Positions 9,515-17,226 of a stretch of DNA of 17,226 nucleotides are shown piece by piece. The notes beneath the pieces are model-generated. The model was not told the DNA's origin, did no database searches, and saw only the letters and a program-made list of their open reading frames with translations. Source of the DNA: Chromera velia (Eukaryota; Sar; Chromeraceae); assembly GCA_018398765.1 (NCBI GenBank), contig JAHBMJ010002643.1, forward strand, positions 1-17,226. The letters run 5' to 3'. A program made the translations under genes and the position numbers. Numbering within the stretch: position 1 is the stretch's first letter; each line of letters begins with the position of its first letter.

Positions 9515-9745
9515 AGTGATGAAAAAAGTCAATAAAAAATATCTGGAAAGCAGTTGAAACGTCTGTTCTTTTTTCCCTTTATATTAAATTTATCTTTTTT
9601 TTTTATTGTGACACTACAACAATTAAGCTAAAAAGCTAGTACCCAAAAAGTCATGATCGATTTATAGATGTCTTCGTCGTAACTTTTATGTATTTTATTT
9701 GATTTAGTTAATTAAGATATCAGAGTTAAGAATCAAAATTTAAAT

Positions 9746-10615
9746 TTAGAGAATTTTTTCTTCCTCCATATAACGACCGTCGCCTTCGACTGAAAACCAA
9801 TAGGAGCTGAAATGAAGAAGACGGGGTGTAACGAACACCCATTCGTTCCCTCTGATCACTCGAAATCCCGGAAGGGCTGTCTCAAGAGCAGTTGTCCCCT
9901 CCTCGCCCACTCCATGACGTTCTGCGAATGGCTCCAAACCGTCGGGGGCGGGACCGGGGAATCGGAAAGACAAGTACTGGAGACCCGGAAGTTTGCCTTT
10001 CCCGAACATCCCGCCCAATGCCACCGCCCCTCCGTCTTGAATCGGATTGTCTGCTAGGACCAATTCTTTGAAGGACGGCATCGGGGGCCTGGCACTCCAG
10101 GCGGCAGCGGCAGCAGTCACTGCGGCTTCGGAAATAAGGCATCTGCTCACATCGACTCGGAGTGCTGCAAGTGCGGGTACAGTCTCAGTGCTAATCGCTT
10201 CTGCCAAATCCCTGAAACCCTCTTCTAATCGATTCTGAGCCAGGTCAACGATCTGAAGATGGGGAAGCTGCTTCTTTGTAAACGCATATACAAGCAGCCT
10301 AGCCCCACCAATTCTCATATGACAGCGTGGGAGAGAGAGTTTCTCAAGGTGCTGGAAGCTCCCAGAAATGATTGCAAACCCAATCAACCCCGCATCTTCA
10401 TCATGGACACTGCCATTGCGCAGGTTAAAGTTCTTCACCAGAGGCTGTGAAGCTTCGATGCTGCTTACAAGGGGGGCTAAAGGATGCGCACGCTGCGCAA
10501 GAAGTCCGTCTTCACCCGTCAAAGCGTCGGTTAGGGGAAGCTCTTGCAAGGAAGGAAATTTGGACAACCGGATCATTTCCGCAAGGTGGCGGGTCACCCC
10601 GGCTGGGATGAACAT
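9746..10615 (-). other. C-terminal LRR block shared with the mini gene
   Basis: This is the last uninterrupted frame of the long LRR gene, about 289 codons. LRR strands are visible at PSLQELPL, VKNFNLRN, LEKLSLPRC, LQIVDLAQNRL, LAALRVDV, FKELVLADN and LQYLSFRF, followed by LPGFRVIRGNEW. From the VPALAAL position onward it matches exon 2 of the plus-strand mini gene at roughly half of residues, including the string PPMPS and QDGGA.AL. Its last ~40 codons enter AT-rich DNA and are not conserved, so the natural stop may be earlier or altered. The ATG at its start need not be a translation start. Confidence 0.7.
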
Positions 10616-12888
10616 CTCTGTGACTGCAAATAAATATCTTTACTGAGGGGAAAGTCCCCGTGTCTGACTGCACCCCTTCCAGCATTCCTTCCATGAAGGC
10701 CTCAGCCAGCCGCTCGTCGAGCGCTTCAATAGAGATTTGGGAAACGGAGGGGAGGGAGCCGGTCACTCCCGCTACCCCTACGCTCTCCCCGAGACGTCGT
10801 GCCTGCTCCACCCCTATGTCATCGTACTCGTTGCCAGAGATTGCCAATTTCGTTTTGTGTCGGAAGATCCCTGCCCGAATCGCGACCCTCAATCCCCTGA
10901 TGCTGACACAGTTGCCCGCATGTTCCCTTCGCCTCAAGGGGGGAATCTTGACGTCGACTTCCACCGTCGACAACAGCCCCCCTCCCTCTGCAAACCCCCC
11001 CCAAGGGACTCCCCACTCTCATCCACTGGCCAGACCAAACACAGGCGCTGCAGACAGGGGATCCCTTGAAAGTTCAGGGACTTCCCCAGTCGACGCACGC
11101 CTGCCAGCCTGGACAGGGGGGGGACTGATAGTCGAGGCACAGGTCTTTCAATTTCGGAAGCGTATCGCGGGCATGCTCGAGAGCGGAAGCGACCGTAATC
11201 GCCCCCTGCCCCGCCTGCGTTGTCACTGCTACTGCCCCCTCCGGCCTCTCCTCCTTCCAAGACAGAGACAAGCTCTCACGGCCCAAAACCTTCCCAGACC
11301 CCAACCCAACCCCAAGGGCGCAGGCACCCTGGCTGCTGATGGTCACACGCTTGGGCAGCTCTGTCACTTTCAGAATTCGGAGTTTTGTCAGCTGCGCGTC
11401 TCTCAGCGCTTCCCCGAGGATCTTTGCCCCTCTGTTGCCTACCTGATTGTGGGAGAGCTCAAGCTCTTCCAAGGCAGGGGTCTTCCCGTCCCGCAGAGGG
11501 ACCAGCAGACCGTCCATGCCCTCGGGCTGAATGTGGCAGGAGTGAAGGTCGAGACAACGGAGCTCGGAAAGATTCCCCGTCCCCATCGCCCTCTGACCCC
11601 CAATGAGTCCCAAACCCCACGTGGAAGGAATGGAGGGAGGTTGAGGTGCCTGCCGCAACAGCCTCTGACAGAGCTTTCACACCCGCAACCCACACACCAC
11701 AGTGGTTCAACACCACTTTTTCGAGGTTCGGGAGTTTACCACCGGTCATGGCATCTGCAACCACTCCCGCCCCCCCATCACCTATCCTATTCTGTGCTAG
11801 GTTCAGCTCTTGAAGCTCTGATAGCTCAACTGAACACAGCAACCGCTGAAAGGCTGCAACGAGTCCTGCGGCAGCGGCAGCGTCGACAGCAGCGGCTTGT
11901 ACTCCTGGAGCAGCACCCCCTGCTGCATCTCCTGCCAGGGCCTCACCATTTTCGACTCCATTCCCCCCCACTGCCCCCCCTCCTGCCTCTTCTGCCGGGC
12001 CCCCGCCACCACCCATTTCGTCCCCCCCCGCTGGCTCCTCTGCCAGGTCCCCGACCACACCCGTTCCATTCCCCTCGATCGCCTCCCCCAAATTCTGGCT
12101 CTTCTGCCTAGCCCCCCCCCCTATCCATCATTTCAGCCGCCTCATCTCCCCCATCTGCCGTACCATTCTCCAGAGCCTCTAGGATCGTGACAGAAGCAGC
12201 GTTCAAGATGAGATCCTCATTAAGCAGATTCCCCTGCAGCAACAACACCCAGAGGGCGGGAACGTTACCGGATCCTACCCCCCCCGCAAGCCCATCCAGT
12301 CCCTCTACCCTGATGCTGTTGTTGGCAAAGTCAAGCGTCTCTAGATAACGGAGACATCCCGTACCCATCACGACCCCCAGGGCAAGGGCGCCCCCACGGC
12401 CGGCCCTTGTATCCGACAAATTCAAATTCCGGACTTTGGAGGGCTCCGGATCTCTACCCGCAAGCGCTTCCACAAGCGCTGTTACCCCCCGGACACCCAG
12501 CGGGCATCCCTTGACGTTTAACCGTAACAGGAGACACAGAGCTCCTGTGAGTTTCGCCTGACTGAGGCCTTGAAGGCCTCTCAATCCAAATTTGTTCCCT
12601 GCACGAACACACATATGCATGTGGAGAAACTATGTCTTGGTTCTGCTCTCCTCTTTCCCCCCGGAGACAGACTAGCGCAGAGCTAAATGGGTCAGGAATG
12701 TTCCAAACCACCCGCAGACTCGATTGTCTTTGAAAGTCTTGTGTGTCTCTGCACATTATTACAACAGATTCTGTCAGTCACACTGAAAACACATCAGATA
12801 AGGAGATAGGCAGAGAAAGACAGGGAGGAGACAACGGACAGGACAGAGACACGTTGGGACACACGCACGCACACGCACAAACACACAT

Positions 12889-12922
<34 letters not shown>

Positions 12923-12923
12923 C

Positions 12924-12962
<39 letters not shown>

Positions 12963-14195
12963 GGAGAGAGAGAGAGGGGGAGAGAGAGAAAGAGAGCAAC
13001 GGACAAACAGACGCACGCAACATTAATGCAATTCAAGCCGACCAAAAGAACGAAGCCATCATAACGGATTCAACAAGCCATCGCGAAAAGAGCCTATACG
13101 GGGTTCACAGAGCGTGTCCACCCAGAAACACTCGGTTATGTTTGTAATTATTCTTTTCGCAATTCATGTACCAAGTCACCCACCCCCACACCGCCTGCGC
13201 CCTCTTCGATCTGACCGATGAACCTCTGAGCACAAGGACTTCGATGGACTCTGGAAGGGAGCGGAGGAGTGGGAGTAGGCTGTTGCAGTCTGCAGGAAGA
13301 ACAAAGAGGAAAGAGAGAAAAAGAGAGAGAAAGAGACGGGATTGAAAGGCCTGAGTCGAGTCTGTAATTCGTAAACAGAGGCAAAAAACGACTGAGGAAA
13401 ACAAAGGGCCAAGAGCTGATACAAATGAAACCGCCCCAGTGCCCAGCGCCCCAGTGAATGTTTCTCCTGTCTGCCTTCACCCACTTGCGAAGTGCAGCTC
13501 CTTGATCTGTGCAGGCTCCCCAAAGCCCTCTCCTCCCCTGAAGAAGCGCCGAAGAGTCCCAAGGGAGGCCCGACTGCAAACGCGTGTGCCTGTAGAGAAA
13601 CAAAATAGGGGGTTATGTCTCATCCAAGGGAAGGAGTTATATCCTAAACAGCTAAGAACAGAGACAAAGAGAGGAATTGCTGGAAGTAAAGAGCAGGGGG
13701 TGTAGCAGACACGCAAAGCGTACACGCAAAAGGAAGAAAGAGGTTTTAAAAACACTTCATCCGACAGTCAGCCAGTTAAACGAACAAAGCCCCCTCAAAA
13801 CATTCACACAGAGAGGAGAATGCAGACATCCACATAAAGGGACCGTGCAGCCAGCCAGGCAGAAGGCGAAGAGACGAACACGAAGAAAACGGAAGACTGA
13901 CCTAAGTTCTCACGAACACTGTGGTCATCTCATCAAACAATGTGGGCTCACAGCACGTACTATTGATGCATCAGCGACCCAATTCGTGATTGAATAGATC
14001 AGTGCATGCGTGAGTGAATGAATGAAGGAATGAATAAATGAAGAAATGAATGGATGAAAAAATGTGAATCAATGAATGACTGGGTGAGCGAATGCAAACT
14101 CACGCAATCCTACTGACCAAGACGCATGCTGTCAGTCGAGGGAGGCAGATACGCCAGCAGCAGCCCCAATTTCCCCGCAGACAGCGGGAATCCTG

Positions 14196-14229
<34 letters not shown>

Positions 14230-14745
14230 CGCATATGGAGACGGAAAGTCGCAACTTGGTAAGCTGACAGACAGCCCGGCGAGTGAACAATACAATGGCT
14301 TGACCTCTTCGACCGTGAGGGACACACAGAGAATCCACAGGAAAGAAAGAACGAAAAGAGAAAGAGAAAGAGAGAAATAATTTCATCGAATGTCTAAACG
14401 AAGTTTTGTACATCGAGAGACCAGAGGCAGTTGCATGCGCCCGCAATCCTTTCGATGGCTCGCAGGCAGACTCCATTCAATCATGTACGTCCGTCTACTC
14501 AACGATGTATGGATATGTGTGTCGTTTTTCTATTTTCTTCGTCTACCCATCCAGACGTGTGTCTGAAGTCTTCCGGCATGAGTCATGTGACTCTCTTTCA
14601 ATATAACTGATCCCTGTCTTTACATCTATCGAGCAGCCTGACAGCACGGAACAGAGTTCAATTCTCGGCAAAGGCAAGGCGAGTTGATTCTGCAGACACA
14701 CATATATACACACACATATACATATGTATATACATGTATATAAAT

Positions 14746-14793
<48 letters not shown>

Positions 14794-15789
14794 ACGAAGA
14801 CGAACAGAAAGCGTCTGACAAAGAAGGACGGAAAGTGTCCGAAGCGAAGATAAGTATCCTCACAGAGGGAGGCACTCTCATAGCCCTTCCACACGGTACA
14901 ACGAGAAACATCTAGTCACAAAAAGCACTTTCACTTTTAAGTTTATGAACAGGCATCGTTTTCCCTTGTCGACCCCTTTTCCTATCTCTGCTTCTGTCTG
15001 TCCCTCTGTCTGTCCGTCTATCTGTCCCTCTGTGTCTGTCACAGTGTCTGCCTGTATGCTCATCCTTGTGACTGACCTTCTTCATCGACAGAAGAACAAG
15101 ACAGGCCTCTCCGAACGAATCCCGATGTGAGAGCAGGTCAGAGACGGTCTGCAGTCACTCATTTGGACAGGCACGAACGGGACCGTATGGAAACAGAAAT
15201 GCACGCGCGAGGGCAGAGGAACAGAAAAAAGGGAGCCAGATGGACGTGGGGGGGTGTATGGTAGAGACTGTTTGTGTGAATCCGAACCAGCTTCGGGGAC
15301 CCTTTGTGGAAGTCGAGAGAGGCAATCAAGCATGCCGGACGTATCGTACCGCGTAAAATCATGTTGTGCTTTCGCAACAGCCCAAAACGGCCGCCTGCCT
15401 GCCTAGGATTTCGAAGCAGGCTTTCTTTCTCCTTCTCTGCCTTCCATACCCCCTTACTCCAACGAGACCTGGGAGAAGGCAGACCAAAGCAGTCAAATCA
15501 GCACGGAAGCATTTTTTTTCAAACGCATCTTGTCTAAAGTGACTCAATCAACCCGTCTGAAACGCAAAGATGAAAATGCCTTTCGGGGTCACAAGTGGAG
15601 ACAAGAGAAAAGACGTTCGTTCCATAAACCTCAATAAATCTGAAAAGGATCAAATGGTGGGATGTGGGCAGCGAATGGGACAAGCGAAAGACAAATGCTG
15701 AAAAGAAGAGTGACCTGCGGGGTGGTCCTGTGACTGAAGACCATTTTGAGGACGCTCTCCAAGTCGACGCCGCCGTCTTGCTTAGCCAT
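9746..15789 (-). CDS. Long LRR (ribonuclease-inhibitor-type) gene with broken 3' reading frame
   Basis: Five 5' exons splice cleanly: 15715-15789 (25 codons from ATG, MAKQDGG to RTTPQ), 15288-15402, 14118-14192, 13485-13589, 13192-13289. Their phases close (0,1,1,1,0) across GT-AG introns and give LRR-like text such as MLDCLSRLPQ, LLLAYLPPSTDSMRLG, IKELHFANC and LLRSLPESIEVLVLRGSS. Exon 15288-15402 has weak splice sites. The sixth block starts near 12557 after CAGTCAG (phase 0) and runs to 9746 with many LRRs, for example LNLSDT, LDFANNSI, LNLAQNRIGDGGA, LELSHNQVGNRGA, LVLADNPIQDGGA. It changes frame near 12115, 11610, 11120, 10990 and 10630. Such LRR proteins are usually soluble scaffolds binding other proteins; no enzyme domain was seen. 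Either it is a decaying gene, or the sequence has homopolymer errors, or some shifts are very short introns. The LRR identity is firm; coding status is open. Confidence 0.68.
11932..12121 (-). repeat. Degenerate Gly/Ala-Glu coding tandem repeat
   Basis: Four imperfect units begin with CTGCC (plus strand) at 11932, 11992, 12040 and 12104, at periods of 60, 48 and 64 bases. Most carry a poly-C run. On the coding minus strand they encode low-complexity linker text such as AEEPAGGDEMGGGGG between LRR blocks. The first frame break of the LRR gene lies in the last unit, at the ten-base C run 12112-12121. Confidence 0.6.
12860..12998. repeat. AC then AG compound microsatellite in LRR intron
   Basis: About 100 bases of AC units broken by two ATCC interruptions, followed by AG units. 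It lies in the intron between the LRR exon ending at 13192 and the block starting near 12557. Otherwise that ~634-base intron shows nothing recognisable. Confidence 0.95.
14011..14095. repeat. Degenerate TGAA/ATGA tetranucleotide array
   Basis: Imperfect TGAA repeats with TGGA and TGAG variants, in the intron downstream of the LRR exon 14118-14192. Confidence 0.85.
14195..14229. repeat. AGAC microsatellite abutting an LRR acceptor site
   Basis: About eight AGAC copies on the plus strand, that is GTCT on the transcribed sense. The array ends directly at the TACAG acceptor of LRR exon 14118-14192 and supplies its pyrimidine tract. Confidence 0.93.
14696..14790. repeat. TACA/TATA then AG microsatellite in LRR intron
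   Basis: ACACATATATACA units pass into a long GA run (14745-14790). It lies within the large LRR intron 14193-15287, where I found no further exon with compatible phases. Confidence 0.93.
14990..15053. repeat. Imperfect CTGT repeat in LRR intron
   Basis: CTGTCTGTCC-type units with point variants over about 60 bases, in the same large LRR intron. Confidence 0.85.
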
Positions 15790-16189
15790 GATCGACAAAA
15801 TCGGCTTCCAGGCAGCTTTGGCAGCTCAAGCGACGTCTAAACAGATTTGGGATCACACGGACAGATAAAAAGAGAGCATATCCGCGTAAGCGTGTATCCG
15901 AAAGAGAATGGGGGAGAAAGAGAAGTAGGAAGAAAGCCACAGCAACCAAACGACTCCCGAAGGAAACAGACGACAACTGCCTGGAACTAGGCCCGGAACA
16001 GGTTTGCACAATGGGAAAGCCAGTGAAGCAAGGACGCAGACATATATAACCACAGAGAAACAATTTGTATAAGAGATAAACGACTCAAGAAAACAACCAA
16101 TTAAGAAAAAGTCGATGGATACCCCATGATACCCCATGCATGCATGCATGATACCGCATGCATGATCCATCCATCCATCCATCTGTCCG
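15790..16189. other. Gap between LRR gene start and retroelement
   Basis: No gene seen. It should contain the promoter of the minus-strand LRR gene. It holds two GATACCCCAT copies (near 16116-16137), an ATGC array and a CCAT array (16136-16183). The last sits next to the start of the retroelement homology. Confidence 0.5.
16136..16183. repeat. ATGC and CCAT microsatellites
   Basis: ATGCATGCATGCATG, an imperfect return of GCATGCATG, then four to five CCAT copies. Confidence 0.9.
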
Positions 16190-17226
16190 GCATGCCATGG
16201 CTTCGCCGCGATCGGTCTGACTCATCGTGAGACGCGGCAGGATTCCTCGAAGTCGGCCTTCAGATGCCGATCGAACTTCAGACAGGCCCGTGGTGGACGA
16301 AAGTCTACCAAGACCGAGGCCCTAGCTCCCCTGCTTTCTGATTTCTTTCTTCACGCGGAGAGGCTTCGCTAGCTGCTTTCCATGGATTCTGGTTATATGG
16401 ATGCGAAGGCTTCTCTCAAAAAGGAACCACCTCTTCTTAAATTATATCCCCCACCCTACTTTAGCCCCACAGAAATTTTCTTTCTTCTGATCATGAATCT
16501 TTCTCTATCTTTCTTTCTTCCTAAAGACAGCATGCACCGCCATGTCGAGTCCTTTATCAAAGATGGGGCGCTCTCGAAAACTGTCTCCCGCCTAGGCTCC
16601 CTGGGCATCGCAACGCCAACCATAAAAACATACCGCAAGCTGAAAGAACTTCACCCCCCTCGCAGGACCTGATATGAGACCAAGCCCCTTCCCGCAGACC
16701 CCCCCGGGCTAGAGCTCACACTAGACTCCCTCCTCCAAGCAGCTCGCTCAGCCGCCCGTGGCTCTGCACAGGGCATCTTAGGGTGGCGCTACGAACACAT
16801 CCGCTTCTTTCTCCCTGGTGACGGGTCAGGGGGGGGGGCGGGATCGTGTGCCCTTCTCACGGTGGTGCAGTGCCTTGCAGCGGGCAATGCCCCTCCATCC
16901 CTCCTCCACTTGCTAGCAAGCGGGAGGTCTTTTGCCCTTAACAAGGATACGAAAGGAGATAAAGTGAGACCAATCACCATCGGGGACGTGCTCCGAAGAT
17001 GGGTGACCAAGGCCATCTTGATTGAGTACGGGGAGAAGTTCGAGGAGCACCTCGGCGCTCTTCAGTATGCGGTCAGAACTAGCGCAGGGGCAGATAAAAT
17101 TTTCCGAGCCGTCCAAACCTGCTTGCAGCTCTGTCCTAACTCCATCCTCCTTCAGATAGACGCAAACAATGCATTCAACACGTGTGATAGACAGAAAGCG
17201 ATAGATCAATTGCGGGAGCATTTCCC
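16190..17226 (+). mobile_element. Non-LTR (LINE-type) retroelement, 5' and middle part, cut by window end
   Basis: The plus-strand frame is open apart from two stops (TAG at 16370, TGA at 16670) and runs off the window. The reverse transcriptase core sits at the right. Left of it the text becomes less certain: a Lys/Arg-rich stretch (RGGRKSTKTEALAPLL, about 16290-16340) could be part of the element's N-terminal nucleic-acid-binding region. No LTR or integrase was seen. The family within the non-LTR class (R2-like or other) cannot be settled without the endonuclease part. Confidence 0.72.
16527..17226 (+). pseudogene. Reverse transcriptase, partial, with in-frame stop
   Basis: This is the RNA-dependent DNA polymerase of a non-LTR retrotransposon, which copies element RNA into DNA at the target site. 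Residues seen, in order, are a pre-RT helix region (SFIKDGALSKTVSRLGS) with a TGA stop at 16670-16672, then GILGWRYEHIRFFL (motif 0-like), SFALNKDTKGDKVRPITIGD (motifs 1-2, with the basic pocket), LQYAVRTSAGADK (motif 2a) and ILLQIDANNAFNT (motif A). The catalytic aspartate codon is at 17159-17161. The [FY]xDD box lies beyond the window. No ATG opens the frame after the stop, so the copy is probably dead or 5'-decayed. A T-rich tract ending CTAAAG at 16526 looks like a splice acceptor, so an intronic junction there is an alternative. Confidence 0.8.

Larger units (their letters stand above)
8703..9745. other. AT-rich spacer between convergent LRR paralogues
   Basis: No coding signal. Composition drops sharply to AT-rich just past the conserved C-terminal codons of both LRR genes. 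It contains ATT and TATA runs near 8700-8840, a GAAA array, a TCAA array, a GTTTYATG direct repeat and T-rich tracts. It forms the centre of the inverted paralogue arrangement. Polyadenylation of both genes would be expected here, but I cannot fix the sites. Confidence 0.6.

Noticed and set aside
10660-12111. 483-codon plus-strand open frame, the longest in the window
   Set aside because: It is Pro/Ser-rich low-complexity text lying antisense to a chain of LRRs. It has no motif of its own, and GC-rich wobble positions readily keep the opposite strand open.
12743-13147. His/Thr- and Cys/Val-repeat proteins
   Set aside because: They are translations of the AC microsatellite in the LRR intron.
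14195-14229. CRISPR-like array
   Set aside because: Simple four-base repeats without spacers, in a eukaryotic intron. The same holds for the other tandem arrays.
14543-14911. Additional LRR exon in the large intron 14193-15287
   Set aside because: Candidate acceptors near 14640 and 14890 gave no phase 1 donor and no LRR-like sequence.
1-17226. tRNA, rRNA or spliceosomal RNA genes
   Set aside because: Reading both strands I found no B-box-like GTTCGANNCC with a matching acceptor stem, and no recognisable 5S or U6 sequence. A covariance-model scan would be decisive.

Overview
Organism and character. This is eukaryotic nuclear DNA. Coding blocks are broken by GT-AG introns with pyrimidine-rich acceptors, gene DNA has mixed or slightly GC-rich composition, AT-rich islands separate the genes, and there are more than ten microsatellites plus a non-LTR retroelement. 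The combination of ribonuclease-inhibitor-type LRR genes of the form L..L.L..N.I...GA.AL, many short exons and an LSI2/ArsB-type permease made me think of a chromerid alga (Chromera or Vitrella) or another microbial stramenopile/alveolate alga. That assignment is inference only.

Layout. 1-2647 is mostly AT-rich DNA without a recognisable gene; it holds an AAATC repeat, a diverged inverted repeat pair and a TGCA-rich patch. 2648-6667 (minus) is an eight-exon gene whose splice phases all close into a 734-residue LSI2/ArsB-like (ion transporter superfamily) permease with a ~290-residue hydrophilic middle loop. 6668-7727 is the divergent intergenic region. 7728-8702 (plus) is a two-exon mini LRR gene. 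8703-9745 is an AT-rich spacer. 9746-15789 (minus) is a long LRR gene: five clean exons at its 5' end, then a GC-rich 3' block where the LRR reading frame continues but shifts at five places, three or four of them at G/C homopolymers. 15790-16189 has no gene. 16190-17226 (plus) is a non-LTR reverse transcriptase fragment, open to the window edge but interrupted by two in-frame stops.

Relations. The two LRR genes are paralogues facing each other tail to tail. Both begin with a 75-nt, 25-codon exon of matching sequence pattern and both end with the same C-terminal LRR segment. The plus-strand copy lacks everything between, and a large TC/GT microsatellite sits in its single intron where the missing sequence would be. 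The region is therefore a fold-back duplication with an internally deleted arm around an AT-rich centre. The permease and the mini LRR gene are head to head about 1 kb apart; nothing in the sequence shows a functional link between them.

Nothing here is recognisable as a defence system, CRISPR array or tRNA/rRNA gene. The most interesting material is the paralogue pair, the shared N-terminal exon, the homopolymer frame breaks, and the permease's altered signature motifs and loop.
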